DNA of 64,000 bases from Mumia flava (GCF_002797495.1 NZ_PGEZ01000001.1:2046001-2110000), one strand, 5' to 3'. Shown: positions 15,627 to 24,317, counted from the first letter of the stretch. Program-made: numbers and translations. Notes: a model not told the origin generated them from the letters alone.

Positions 15627-16403
15627 ATGACGACCTCGGAGAGCGTGAAGAGCCCGACCCGTCCGTCGCGCACCCTGGCCTGGGTGGTGCTCGTCGCTGT
15701 CGTGCTCCAGATCGCGACGCCGGCGGTGCAGGCGATCGGCGGGCTGGGCGATCCGCCGAGCAGCCAGGGCGACGACCTGCTGATCACCCCGGCCGGCTAC
15801 ACGTTCTCGATCTGGAGCCTCGTCTACCTGCTGACCCTCGTGCACGCCGTCGCGGTGCTGATCGAACGCAGCACCGGCACGGCCCAGCCCGACCGGCTGA
15901 TGCGGGACCTGCTGGTGGTGTACCTCGGCGCTGCGCTCTGGATCGTCGTCGCCGCTGCGGGCCCGTCGTGGGCGACCGCGGTCGTGCTCGTGACGATGGT
16001 CGTGTTCGCGGTCGACGCAGCCCGGGTGGCGTCCGGTCCGGCGGCCGACGGCGGCCCGACCTGGCTGGTCGTGCTGGTTCGGGTCACCACGGCCCTCTAC
16101 GCCGGCTGGGTGACCGCCGCGTCGATCCTCAACGTGTGCACCGCGCTGGTCGACGGCGGAGCGCTCGACGGTGACGACGTGGGGTGGCAGATCGGCGCCC
16201 TCGTGGTCGCCGCCCTCGTCGCCGTCGCCATCAGCGTCGTGATCGGAGGGTCCTGGGTGTACGCCGCGACGCTCGCCTGGGCCCTGGTCGGGATCGTGGT
16301 GGCGGTGAGCGGGACGTCGACCCCGCTCGTCGTCACGGCGATCGCCGCCGCAGCGGTGGTCGTGCTGGTGAACGCTGCTCTGATCCTGCGGCGGAAGACC
16401 TGA
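15627..16403 (+). CDS. TspO-like tryptophan-rich sensory membrane protein
   Basis: 258 residues with seven or eight hydrophobic segments. LLITPAGYTFSIWSLVYLLT and YAGWVTAASILN match the large TspO/MBR-related group annotated as tryptophan-rich sensory proteins. TspO proteins bind porphyrins and sterols; the role of these longer actinobacterial relatives is not established. TAGCGT (15615-15620) ends six bases before ATG 15627, so the mRNA is probably leaderless. Convergent with the YjbR gene; an inverted repeat sits between them. Confidence 0.75.
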   Translation: MTTSESVKSPTRPSRTLAWVVLVAVVLQIATPAVQAIGGLGDPPSSQGDDLLITPAGYTFSIWSLVYLLTLVHAVAVLIERSTGTAQPDRLMRDLLVVYLGAALWIVVAAAGPSWATAVVLVTMVVFAVDAARVASGPAADGGPTWLVVLVRVTTALYAGWVTAASILNVCTALVDGGALDGDDVGWQIGALVVAALVAVAISVVIGGSWVYAATLAWALVGIVVAVSGTSTPLVVTAIAAAAVVVLVNAALILRRKT

Positions 16404-16425
16404 GTCGGCCGAGGAACGAGCCGAC
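16404..16425. terminator. Inverted repeat between convergent genes
   Basis: GTCGGC (16404-16409), 10-nt loop, GCCGAC (16420-16425), immediately after the TspO-like stop and 15 bp before the end of the convergent YjbR gene. The position suits a bidirectional terminator, but the stem is short and has no T-tract. Confidence 0.35.
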
Positions 16426-16440
16426 CTTGCCGGCCCGAGC

Positions 16441-16800
16441 TCAGCGGGGGCCGTGAGGATGCGCGAGGTCGTAGGCGCGTGACAGCTTCTGCGGCACCAC
16501 CATCCGCCACGCGTCGACGACGAGCTCACGGGCCTCGGTCGGGTCCAAGGCAGCGAGGTCGGCGCGGACCCAGTGGAAGCGCAGGTCCGACGGCGCGGGC
16601 ATCGCGAACGTCCCGGGGTTGCTCGCGACGAGGTCCGCCCGCTCCTCCTTCGGGAACGCGAACTCCATCACGGTCTCGTCGAGCGAGAACGCCACGTACA
16701 CGATCTGCTTGACCCGGAACTTCAGCCGGCCCCGAACGTAGACCTCGTACGACCGCTCGAGCTGGCTGCCCAGCGGACGCACGTCCTCGATCACCGCCAT
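16441..16800 (-). CDS. MmcQ/YjbR-family protein
   Basis: 119 residues from ATG 16800. Motifs of the YjbR (CyaY-like fold) family: EVYVRGRLKFRVKQIVYVAF, MEFAFPKEERADLVASNPGT, LRFHWVRADLAALDPTEARE and LVVDAWRMVVPQKLSRAYD. These small proteins are called DNA-binding from structural likeness; no role is proven. Five bases downstream of the hydrolase stop, so it is the last gene of a three-gene leftward operon (RibD-like, hydrolase, YjbR). Confidence 0.85.
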   Translation of the reverse strand: MAVIEDVRPLGSQLERSYEVYVRGRLKFRVKQIVYVAFSLDETVMEFAFPKEERADLVASNPGTFAMPAPSDLRFHWVRADLAALDPTEARELVVDAWRMVVPQKLSRAYDLAHPHGPR

Positions 16801-16805
16801 GCGGG

Positions 16806-17507
16806 TCAGCCCTCGCTCGCGTACGCCTCCAGCCGGTCGGCGAGCTCCACCGGTCGGCTGAGCGGGACGCAGTGGCTCCCGGCGATCTCGTCGGGGACGA
16901 TGCCGAGTCGTTCGGGGACCACGCGGCGGAAGAAGGCAGCCGGGAAGAACCGGTCGTCGGTGCTGAGCAGGAAGCGCGTCGGCACGTCCGGCCACGCCTC
17001 CAACGGCCACGGCATCGCCGTCGCGGTGCTCGACGGGTGCGGACGCTCGATCCTGATCGCCTGCTCGGCGAGCGCCCGGGGCACGTCGTGGTAGAAGCTC
17101 ACGTAGGGGTCGTCGTTGCCGGTGAGGCCGCCGTCGAGCCGGGCCTGCTGTGCGACCGCGTCCGCATAGCGCGTGTTCGCCCACCAGTCGTCCGGAGTCT
17201 CGCCCGGCCGTGGAACCATCCCGGCCAGCAGGACCAGGACGTCGGCCTCCAGCCGGTCGGCGACGAGGGGTGCGGTGAACGCACCGAAGGAGTGACCGAG
17301 GACGACCGCGCGCTCGACCGGCCCGACCGCGCTGACGACGGTGTCGGCGTAGTCCGTCAGGGTCGCGGTGTCGTCGCCGGCCGGGAGGTCGGGAGCCACC
17401 ACGTCGTGCCCGCGTGATCGCAGCTCGGCCTCGACCAGGTGGAAGGACCAGCCGGAGTCCCCGCCGCCGTGGATCAGCACGAAGGTGCGCCCGTCGGCAG
17501 CCGTCAC
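16806..17507 (-). CDS. Alpha/beta hydrolase (EstC/salicylate-esterase-like)
   Basis: 233 residues. FVLIHGGGDSGWSFHLVEAE opens the fold, GHSFGAF carries nucleophile Ser73, STDDRFFPAAFF the acidic position, and His212 in GSHCVPLSRPVELADRL the base. Length and order match the EstC/MES-like group that splits small esters or cyanohydrins. Coupled by 4 bp to the RibD-like gene upstream. Confidence 0.87.
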   Translation of the reverse strand: MTAADGRTFVLIHGGGDSGWSFHLVEAELRSRGHDVVAPDLPAGDDTATLTDYADTVVSAVGPVERAVVLGHSFGAFTAPLVADRLEADVLVLLAGMVPRPGETPDDWWANTRYADAVAQQARLDGGLTGNDDPYVSFYHDVPRALAEQAIRIERPHPSSTATAMPWPLEAWPDVPTRFLLSTDDRFFPAAFFRRVVPERLGIVPDEIAGSHCVPLSRPVELADRLEAYASEG

Positions 17508-18139
17508 GTGACGGCCTTGCGCGTGAACGACAGGTGCGTGACCCCGCTCGGCGACGACACGGTCTCGATCTCGTAGGTGTCCTCGAGTGCCTCGATCCCG
17601 TCCCAGAGCCGGACTCCCCGGCCGAGCACGATCGGCACGAGGACGAGGTGCATCTCGTCCACCAGCCCGGCGTGGAGGAAGTCGCGCACGACGGTGGCGC
17701 CGCCGCCGATCCGTACGTCGCCACCGGACGCTGCGTCCCGCGCCGCCTCCAGAGCCTCCACCGGGTCGGCGGTGAGGAAGTGGAACGTGGTGCCCCCCTT
17801 CATCTCGACCGGCGGTCGCGGCCGGTGCGTGAGCACGAAGGTCGGGGTGTGGAACGGCGGGTCCTCACCCCACCAGCCCGTCCAGTCCGGGTCGTCCTGC
17901 CACCCGGGTGGACCGAACTTGTTGGCGCCCATGATCTCTGCGCCGAAGCCCTCGTCGTGGCGCCGCGCGAACGCGTCGTCGATCCCCGCCGGGCCGTCAC
18001 CGCCGCAGAACGGGGTCGCGAACATCCAGGCGTGCAGCCGCTCGCCGGCGTGGCCGAACGGTGCCTCGAGCGACTGAGGCTCACCGGTGGCGAAGCCGTC
18101 GAGCGAGATCGAGAAGTTGTGGATCCGGGTGCTGGACAT
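17504..18139 (-). CDS. Dihydrofolate-reductase-like (RibD C-terminal) protein
   Basis: 211 residues: IHNFSISLDGFATGEPQSLE, FGAEIMGANKFGPPGW, GGDVRIGGGATVVRDFLHAG, LVDEMHLVLVPIVLGRGVRL. Clear RibD_C fold of the longer type with a tryptophan-rich insert near residues 78-90. Start ATG 18139 has AAGGAG upstream; TAGCGT on the minus strand (18183-18178) is a fair -10 and overlaps the stop codon of the DUF4345 gene. First gene of the operon ending with the YjbR gene. Confidence 0.87.
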   Translation of the reverse strand: MSSTRIHNFSISLDGFATGEPQSLEAPFGHAGERLHAWMFATPFCGGDGPAGIDDAFARRHDEGFGAEIMGANKFGPPGWQDDPDWTGWWGEDPPFHTPTFVLTHRPRPPVEMKGGTTFHFLTADPVEALEAARDAASGGDVRIGGGATVVRDFLHAGLVDEMHLVLVPIVLGRGVRLWDGIEALEDTYEIETVSSPSGVTHLSFTRKAVT

Positions 18140-18180
18140 CGAAGCTCCTTCGTCTCCGCGCCGCCCGGTGGTCGACGACG

Positions 18181-18573
18181 CTAGGGACGTGACCGCTTCT
18201 GCGCGCCGAAGTCATCGGTCCGCGCCGTCGCCTCGACCAGCACCGGGGCGGCGAGCTCGATGGCGAGCAGCAGGTCGTGGAAGCGGTGGGGCCGGCCGAG
18301 CGTCGCGCGGGTCGCGAGCCGCCCGAGCCCGCCGAGGGCCATGAGGCCGGCGAGCACGCGCATGCGGTCGAGGTCCGGCTGCGGCTGCTCGGCGGCGGCC
18401 AGCCAGCCCAGGCCGTAGCTCGCGAAGATCGGGCCCATGAACCGCAGGTGCGAGTCGACCGTCGCGTCGCCGGACATGCCGGGCTCGGCCCGGACGCCGC
18501 CGACGAGCTGGACGGTGCCGATCGTGATGCACGACCATCCGGCGACCCGTCCGAGTGTGCGCAGAGCTGACAT
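18181..18573 (-). CDS. DUF4345-family small membrane protein
   Basis: 130 residues from ATG 18573. Pattern of DUF4345: a first helix with GWSCITIGTVQLVGGV, then the conserved VDSHLRFMGPIFASYGLGWL, two more helices and a polar tail. Function unknown. CATGCT (minus strand, 18585-18580) ends six bases before the ATG, suggesting a leaderless transcript. It points away from the MFS gene at 18663. Confidence 0.78.
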   Translation of the reverse strand: MSALRTLGRVAGWSCITIGTVQLVGGVRAEPGMSGDATVDSHLRFMGPIFASYGLGWLAAAEQPQPDLDRMRVLAGLMALGGLGRLATRATLGRPHRFHDLLLAIELAAPVLVEATARTDDFGAQKRSRP

Positions 18574-18662
18574 GCGGCCAGCATGCCAGCACGGGCGGGT
18601 CACGCCGGCGACGTTAGGCTCGGGTCCCTGCGACGACGAGGGCGGACGGGGGGAGCGACGCG

Positions 18663-19868
18663 GTGACCGACGAGCCGCTGACCCGCGCGGGTCTGCGCCG
18701 CGTGACCGCCGTGCTGTGTCTGACCGAGATCACCAGCTGGGGTGTCCTCTACTACGCCTTCCCGGTCCTGCTCTCCGACCTGGTCGCCGAGACCGGCTGG
18801 CCGCAGGGCACGGTGGTGGCTGCCTTCTCGATGAGTCAGGTCGTCGCCGGCCTGGTCGGCGTGGCGGTCGGCCGGTGGATCGACCGGCACGGGCCGCGGG
18901 CCGTGATGTCGGCAGGCTCGGTGCTCGGGGTCGTCGCCGCGTTCGCGCTGGCCTGGGCGCCGACGCTCGCATGGTTCGTGGCGGCCTGGTTCCTGGCCGG
19001 GATCGCGTGCGCCGCGACGCTGTACGCCCCGGCGTTCGCGGCGCTCACGCACTGGGCGGGGACGCGCCGGGTGCAGGCGCTGACGGTGCTCACGCTGGTC
19101 GCAGGGCTCGCGAGCACGGTCTTCGCCCCGTTGACGGCGTTCCTCCTCGGCGGCCTGGGGTGGCGCGGCGCCTACCAGGTGCTCGCGGTCGTCCTCGTCG
19201 TCACGGTCCCGCTGCACTGGTGGGGACTGCGCCAGCCCTGGCCGCGCCATGCCGCGTCCGAGCACGGTCATGCCGACCGCGGCGGTCCTCCGGTGTGGCG
19301 GTCCGGTGCCTTCGTCATGCTGACGGTGGCGATCTGCCTGTCCGCGGCCGCGATCTACGCCGGTCTGGTGAACCTGGTGCCGATGCTGATCGAGCGCGGT
19401 CTCAGCACCGAGTCCGCGGCGCTGGTGCTCGGGATCGGCGGCGTCGGCCAGGTCTGCGGCAGGCTCGGGTACCGGCGGCTCGAGCTCGCGACCGGTGTCC
19501 GCAGCCGCACGACCCTGGTCCTCGCCGCCGTCACGCTCACCACCCTGCTGCTCGCGGTCGTGCCCGGGCCGTACGCCCTGCTGGCGTCGGTCTCGTTCCT
19601 CGCCGGTACGGCGCGCGGTGTCGCCACGCTGATCCAGGCGACCGCCGTGACCGACCGGTGGGGAGTCCGGCAGTACGGAGCCCTCAACGGCCTGCTGTCG
19701 GCGCCGCTGATGTTCGCGGTCGCCCTGTCGCCGTGGCTCGGAACCGTCCTGGCCGAGGCGCTCGGCGGCTACCCCGAGGCGTTCGGGGTGCTCGCGGCGC
19801 TCGCGCTCGTCTCGACCCTGGCGGCCCCCTTCACGATCCCGCGGGGTCGGTCGGTCTCCGCGCCGTAA
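18663..19868 (+). CDS. MFS transporter (12 helices)
   Basis: 401 residues from GTG 18663 with a GGGGGGAGCG ribosome site. Twelve hydrophobic helices. The helix 2-3 loop reads GVAVGRWIDRHGPRAVMSAG, the MFS motif-A region, and there is the central loop around 198-215. Resembles CynX/OFA-like actinobacterial carriers; substrate unknown. TAGGCT at 18615-18620 is a possible -10 with a roughly 40-nt leader. Its last 38 bases overlap the end of the convergent membrane-protein gene. Confidence 0.87.
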   Translation: MTDEPLTRAGLRRVTAVLCLTEITSWGVLYYAFPVLLSDLVAETGWPQGTVVAAFSMSQVVAGLVGVAVGRWIDRHGPRAVMSAGSVLGVVAAFALAWAPTLAWFVAAWFLAGIACAATLYAPAFAALTHWAGTRRVQALTVLTLVAGLASTVFAPLTAFLLGGLGWRGAYQVLAVVLVVTVPLHWWGLRQPWPRHAASEHGHADRGGPPVWRSGAFVMLTVAICLSAAAIYAGLVNLVPMLIERGLSTESAALVLGIGGVGQVCGRLGYRRLELATGVRSRTTLVLAAVTLTTLLLAVVPGPYALLASVSFLAGTARGVATLIQATAVTDRWGVRQYGALNGLLSAPLMFAVALSPWLGTVLAEALGGYPEAFGVLAALALVSTLAAPFTIPRGRSVSAP

Positions 19869-20772
19869 CCACGACGGCGACCAGCGCGGCTGCGGCGACC
19901 GCGACGATCCACGGGGTCACCGGTCGGACCGAGGGGGCGAGGGCGGCGACGAAGACGTCCCACGTCGCGTCCAGCGCCTCCGGGAGCGCATCCGGCAGGC
20001 CGCCGCCCGGGCGGAGGTACACCTGGAGGTAGCCAGCGGCGGTGATCGCGGGCCCGACGAGCCACGCGACGGCGACGGCGACCGGCCACCACACCAACCG
20101 GACGAGCGGGCGGATCCCGACGAGCACGAGCGCGCACGCGAGCACGCCGGCCCCCGCCCACCGGCCGACGGTCGTGATGGTCGCGAGGTGCTCCGTCGCC
20201 GACGTCGACGACACGAGCAACCCGACGAACCAGGTCGGGACGACGCCCGCGAGGACGGCCAGCGCGAGACCACCTCCGATGCGCCGGCTCAGCAGCGCGA
20301 GCGTTCCGATCACCCACCCCGCGAGCGTGATCAGGGCGACGGCCAGGCACAGGCCACGCAGCACCCGGTCGTCGCTGTCGAAACCGCCGCCGGCGAGGTC
20401 GCGGACCGTGCCGGACGCCTGGGTGAGGGCGAGCGCGGCCGCGACCGCCGTCCCGACGAACCCGCTGGCCGCCGCCTCGACCGGGTGGGCGCGGTTGATC
20501 AGCGCGGCCAGCCCCGCGACCACGCCCCCGAGCAGGGCACCCGAGGCGAGCAGCGTCAGCGCGCCGGTCGTCAGCGGCACAGCGAGGAACGCGCCCGTCC
20601 GGTCGCCGACGAACACGTCGACGGCTCCGTGCACGAGCCACGGCAGGAACCCGACCAGCCACCACGCGCACCCCGCGGCGACCGCGACGAGGAGGTCGCG
20701 CAGCAGGGACCGGCCCGGACGGGGACGCGGCGGTGCGGACTCGTCCGGCTCGACCGTCTCCAGCGATGGCAC
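19831..20772 (-). CDS. Polytopic membrane protein of unknown function
   Basis: 313 residues from GTG 20772 with GAGGAGG eight bases upstream and TAGCGT (minus, 20811-20806) as a -10. About eight hydrophobic helices, a proline/arginine-rich cytoplasmic start (DESAPPRPRPGR) and a short basic tail. I recognise no family signature. It converges on the MFS gene and shares 38 bp of coding sequence with it at the 3' ends. Confidence 0.75.
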   Translation of the reverse strand: MPSLETVEPDESAPPRPRPGRSLLRDLLVAVAAGCAWWLVGFLPWLVHGAVDVFVGDRTGAFLAVPLTTGALTLLASGALLGGVVAGLAALINRAHPVEAAASGFVGTAVAAALALTQASGTVRDLAGGGFDSDDRVLRGLCLAVALITLAGWVIGTLALLSRRIGGGLALAVLAGVVPTWFVGLLVSSTSATEHLATITTVGRWAGAGVLACALVLVGIRPLVRLVWWPVAVAVAWLVGPAITAAGYLQVYLRPGGGLPDALPEALDATWDVFVAALAPSVRPVTPWIVAVAAAALVAVVVTARRPTDPAGS

Positions 20773-20899
20773 GAAGGGACCTCCTCGGGTGACGACAGCC
20801 AGGCGACGCTAGCAGGGCGAAGCGGTCACACACCGGATCGCCGCCGCGGCCGCGGTCGACCTCGCCCGGAAACCCGTTGCCGGGGCACACCCGCGGACC

Positions 20900-20905
20900 T
20901 ACGGT
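20900..20905 (+). promoter_or_regulatory. Leaderless -10 element
   Basis: TACGGT at 20900-20905 followed by exactly six bases and GTG 20912; no ribosome site is present. Supports the GTG as both transcription and translation start. Confidence 0.5.
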
Positions 20906-20911
20906 GCGAGG

Positions 20912-21622
20912 GTGGCTTCGCACCTGCTGGCGGTGACCTTCGATGCGCACGATCCGACGCGCCTCGCACGATTCTGGGCCGACCTTCTCGGCCGCGAGAC
21001 CCGCGACGACCCGCGCGGACCGCTCCTGCTCGGCGAGCCCGGCCAGCTCGGCCTGCGATTCGCGCGGAGCGACGCCGGCAAGGCGGTCGCCAACCGGATG
21101 CACCTCCACCTGACCAGCGCGACGCCGGCCGACCAGCAGGCGACGGTCGACCGGGTGCTCGAGCTCGGCGGTCGGCACATCGACGTCGGGCAGCTCCCCG
21201 AGGAGGGGCACGTCGTCCTGGCCGATCCCGAGGGCAACGAGCTCTGCGTGATCGAGGCGGGCAACGCCTTCCTCGCCGGCACCGGGTTCCTCGGCGAGCT
21301 CGCGTGCGACGGGACGAGGGACGTCGGCGTCTTCTGGAGCGAGGCGCTCGGCTGGCCCCTGGTCTGGGACTCCGACGAGGAGACGGCGGTCCAGTCGCCG
21401 CTCGGCGGGACGAAGGTCGCCTGGGGCGGGCCGCCGGTCGAGCCGAGGGTCGGACGCAACCGCCAGCGTCTCGACCTCGTCGTCGACCGCGACCCGGAGG
21501 CGGAGACCGACCGGCTCGTCGGGCTCGGCGCCACCCGGCTCGGACCGAGCCCTGACGGTGGTGGCGCGGTCGAGCTCGCGGACCCGGACGGCAACGAGTT
21601 CACGGTCTCGGTCGCACGCTGA
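20912..21622 (+). CDS. Two-module VOC-family protein
   Basis: 236 residues from GTG 20912. Module 1 (1-115): LAVTFDAHDPTRLARFWADL to HVVLADPEGNELCVIEA. Module 2 (120-236): GVFWSEALGWPLVWDSD to VELADPDGNEFTVSVAR. Two glyoxalase-fold repeats in one chain can form a complete pseudo-dimer site. Similar proteins are usually annotated glyoxalase-like with no known substrate. Its stop is five bases from the convergent sigma-factor gene. Confidence 0.87.
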   Translation: MASHLLAVTFDAHDPTRLARFWADLLGRETRDDPRGPLLLGEPGQLGLRFARSDAGKAVANRMHLHLTSATPADQQATVDRVLELGGRHIDVGQLPEEGHVVLADPEGNELCVIEAGNAFLAGTGFLGELACDGTRDVGVFWSEALGWPLVWDSDEETAVQSPLGGTKVAWGGPPVEPRVGRNRQRLDLVVDRDPEAETDRLVGLGATRLGPSPDGGGAVELADPDGNEFTVSVAR

Positions 21623-21626
21623 GCCT

Positions 21627-22829
21627 TCACTCGCGCGCGTGACGCGTGCGCGCAGCCTGCCGTACGAGGTGGTCGCGCTCGGCGACGTTCGTGGCGAGCC
21701 GTGCGGCCTCGGCGTACGCGGCCGCGGCCGCAGGGAGGTCGCCGTCGAGCTCGTGCAGGTAGCCGCGGGCGGCGTGCCAGCGGTGGCGCGTCCCGATCAC
21801 GTCGGACAGCCGGTCGACCTCGCGCAGACCGGCAGCGGCGCCGAGCACGTGACCGACCGCGACCGCGCGGCCAAGGACGGCAGCGGGGTCCTGGCGGACC
21901 GGGTCCGTGCTCAGGGCGACCAGGTCGTCGTACCAGGACAGGATCTGCTGCCAGTCGGTCTCGTCGGCGGTCGCGGCGTCGTCGTGCAGCGCCGCGATCG
22001 CCGCCTGGACCTGGTAGCGCCCCGGTGGACGCTCGTCGGTCTGCTCGGCGAGAGCGGACTGGAGGATCCGTACGCCCTCCGCGATCTCCCGGGTGTCCCA
22101 GAGGCTGCGGTCCTGCTGGTCGAGCGTGACGATCCTCCCCTCGCCGTCGACCCGGGCCGGGAGGCGTGCGCGGTTCAGGAGCATGAGGGCGAGGAGGCCG
22201 CGGGCCTCGGGCTCGGCGGTCTCGAGGGTCAGCTGGCGCGCGAGGCGGATCGCCTCGGTCGTCAGGTCGACGCGGTCGGCGTGACCGGCCGCGTAGACCA
22301 GCGACAGCACGCGCAGCACGACGGCGAGATCGCCGGGCCGGTCGAGGCGGCGTCCGCGCAGCGTCCGCTTCGCGCGGCTGATCCGCTGCGCCATGGTCGC
22401 CTCCGGGACGTAGAAGGCGTCGGCGATCTCGCGTGTCGTGAGTCCGCCGACCGCCCGCAGCGTCAGGGCGACCTGCGAGGCCGGCGCGAGGTCGGGATGG
22501 CAGCAGCAGAAGAGCACGAACAACGTGTCGTCCGCCTGCTCGGTCGCGCCCGGCGGCGGTGCGGCGTACGCCGTGTCCTCGCGCCGCACCCGGGCCGACT
22601 CGCTCCGGCGGGCGTCGATGAGTCGTCGGGTCGCGACCGTCGTCAACCAGGCCCGCGGGTCACGGGGCGGATGCTCGGGCCAGACCCGCAGCGCCTCGAG
22701 CAGCGCTTCGGAGAGCGCGTCCTCAGCGTCGTCGAAGTTCTCGCCGCGGCGCACGAGACCGGCCAGCACCCGCGGGACGAGGGCGCGCAGGGCACCCTCG
22801 TCCATCCCGAGGGCGAGTTGCTCAGGCAC
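21627..22829 (-). CDS. ECF42-type RNA polymerase sigma factor with C-terminal TPR-like extension
   Basis: 400 residues from GTG 22829. Sigma region 2: FDDAEDALSEALLEALRVWP then DPRAWLTTVATRRLIDARRS. Region 4: LTLRAVGGLTTREIADAFYV then ATMAQRISRAKRTLR. The remaining 220 residues are helical (LLALMLLNRARLPAR, AAIAALHDDAATADETDWQQ, RGYLHELDGDLPAAAAAYAE), the DUF6596/TPR-like extension that defines the ECF42 group. ECF42 factors are known to pair with YCII (DGPF) proteins, as here: the YCII gene is directly upstream, five bases apart. No anti-sigma factor is visible. Confidence 0.9.
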   Translation of the reverse strand: MPEQLALGMDEGALRALVPRVLAGLVRRGENFDDAEDALSEALLEALRVWPEHPPRDPRAWLTTVATRRLIDARRSESARVRREDTAYAAPPPGATEQADDTLFVLFCCCHPDLAPASQVALTLRAVGGLTTREIADAFYVPEATMAQRISRAKRTLRGRRLDRPGDLAVVLRVLSLVYAAGHADRVDLTTEAIRLARQLTLETAEPEARGLLALMLLNRARLPARVDGEGRIVTLDQQDRSLWDTREIAEGVRILQSALAEQTDERPPGRYQVQAAIAALHDDAATADETDWQQILSWYDDLVALSTDPVRQDPAAVLGRAVAVGHVLGAAAGLREVDRLSDVIGTRHRWHAARGYLHELDGDLPAAAAAYAEAARLATNVAERDHLVRQAARTRHARE

Positions 22830-22834
22830 GTCGC

Positions 22835-23245
22835 TCAGTCCTGCGGCGGCATCTCGGTCATCACCTCGTGGACGTCGATCCACTCGTACAGCGGTGTCCC
22901 GCCCGGACCCGGCTCGGAGGACGCGTACGCGGCCACCTCGAGCGCACGCTCGTACGAGTCGACGTCGATCATGAACCATCCCGCGATCAGGTCGCTGGTC
23001 TCGGGCAGCGGCCCGTCGGTCGTGACCGGCGCGGCGTCCGGCCCGCCGTAGCGGACCCAGGTCCGCGTGGGCGTGAGCGCCTGCGCGTCCACGAACTCGC
23101 CGTTCTCCTCGAGCAGCTCGCAGACGTGCCGCTGGAAGGCGATGTGCGCCTCGAGGTCCTCGGGCTCCCACTGGTCCATCGGGGGTACGGGGCGGTGCGG
23201 GACCGGGCCTCCACGGTAGTGCTTGAGGAGCAGGTACTTCGTCAT
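22835..23245 (-). CDS. YCII-related (DGPF) protein, ECF42 partner
   Basis: 136 residues. KYLLLKHYRGG opens the ferredoxin-like fold, TDGPLPETSDLIAGWFMIDV is the signature region of DGPF proteins, and YEWIDVHEVMTEMP closes it. In other actinobacteria DGPF genes are the usual targets of the ECF42 sigma factor encoded beside them. Molecular role unknown. ATG 23245 has AGGAG upstream. Confidence 0.9.
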   Translation of the reverse strand: MTKYLLLKHYRGGPVPHRPVPPMDQWEPEDLEAHIAFQRHVCELLEENGEFVDAQALTPTRTWVRYGGPDAAPVTTDGPLPETSDLIAGWFMIDVDSYERALEVAAYASSEPGPGGTPLYEWIDVHEVMTEMPPQD

Positions 23246-23315
23246 GGTGATCTCCTGGCGTCGTGGGCCGGGCGGTCCGACCCTCCGCCTGGGGAGCGGA
23301 GCCGGGCACGGGTTC

Positions 23316-23321
23316 TCGACA
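23316..23321 (-). promoter_or_regulatory. Candidate ECF42 -35 element
   Basis: On the minus strand the hexamer TGTCGA (23321 to 23316) lies 71 bases upstream of the YCII start. From memory, TGTCGA is the characteristic -35 of ECF42 target promoters. I cannot assign the -10 with confidence. If right, the YCII-sigma operon is self-activated. Confidence 0.45.
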
Positions 23322-23375
23322 TCGAACCACGCCCGACGTCCGCCCCGCTGCGGCCGACGCTCCCCGGACCGGCGT

Positions 23376-24284
23376 CTAGCGATCCGCGGCGAGCCGGTCG
23401 GGCAGGTGGGCGGCGAGGTGCTTGACGAGCTCCTCGACGCGGCGCGTCCGGTGGGACCCGTCGGTCGTGAGGGCGTAGATGTCGGCGGCCGGGGTCGCTG
23501 TGCCGGGGAGGACGCGGACCAGCGCCCCGCTCTCGAGGTACGGGCGGACGTGCCACTCGGACCGCATCACGACGCCGCGGCCGTCGAGCGCCCAGGCAGT
23601 CACGACGTCGCCGTCGTTGCTCGACAGGGAGCCGCGGACCCGGACCTGGTGGGGGTTCGCTGCCGTGCCGAAGCGCCACAGTGCGAAGTCGCCCTCCCGC
23701 TCACGCAGCACGATGCAGTCGTGGTCGGCCAGGTCGTCGACGCGCTCCGGGGTCCCACGCCGCTCGAGGTAGCTCGGCGCCGCGCAGGGGACCCGCCGGT
23801 TCCTGGCCAGCCGACGCATCCGCAGGGAGGAGTCAGCCGGAGTCCCGACGTGGACCGCGACGTCGAACTCGCGGCTGTGCGGCCGCAGCGGCAGTGCCGA
23901 CGTCCGCAGCTGGATCCTGAGCCGAGGGTGGGACGCGGCGAACGAAGCGACCAGGGGCGCGACGTGCGCGCGGCCGAGACCGAGGGTCGTGTCGACGACG
24001 ATCGATCCCCGCAGGTCCCCGGGCCGGTCGGTGAGGTCGTCCTCCAGCGCACGGATCCGTTGCAGGATCTCGGCGGCGCGAGCGGCGTACAGCTCACCTT
24101 CCGACGTGAGGACGAGGCGTCGCGCGCCGCGCTGGACGAGGCGTACGTCGAGGCGGCGCTCCAGCGCGCTGAGCCGCTTGCTGACGACGGGCAGCGAGCT
24201 CCCGAGCTCACGCGCAGCCGCGGTCAGCGTCTCGTTCGCGGCGACGACGCGGAAGAAGGCGAGGTCGTCCGGGGACGTCGTCAT
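23376..24284 (-). CDS. LysR-family regulator, probably of the adjacent dehydrogenase
   Basis: 302 residues. HTH at 4-60: LAFFRVVAANETLTAAAREL, GSSLPVVSKRLSALERRLDV. The effector domain is of the usual type (EFDVAVHVGTPADSSLRMRR; PCAAPSYLERRGTPERVDDL). It is divergent from a tartrate/D-malate dehydrogenase gene, the same layout as dmlR-dmlA of E. coli, so the ligand is probably a hydroxy-dicarboxylate. That inference rests on context. Confidence 0.9.
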   Translation of the reverse strand: MTTSPDDLAFFRVVAANETLTAAARELGSSLPVVSKRLSALERRLDVRLVQRGARRLVLTSEGELYAARAAEILQRIRALEDDLTDRPGDLRGSIVVDTTLGLGRAHVAPLVASFAASHPRLRIQLRTSALPLRPHSREFDVAVHVGTPADSSLRMRRLARNRRVPCAAPSYLERRGTPERVDDLADHDCIVLREREGDFALWRFGTAANPHQVRVRGSLSSNDGDVVTAWALDGRGVVMRSEWHVRPYLESGALVRVLPGTATPAADIYALTTDGSHRTRRVEELVKHLAAHLPDRLAADR

Positions 24285-24317
24285 GTCCGTCCGGATGCTG
24301 CGCGAGGTCCGACCAGG

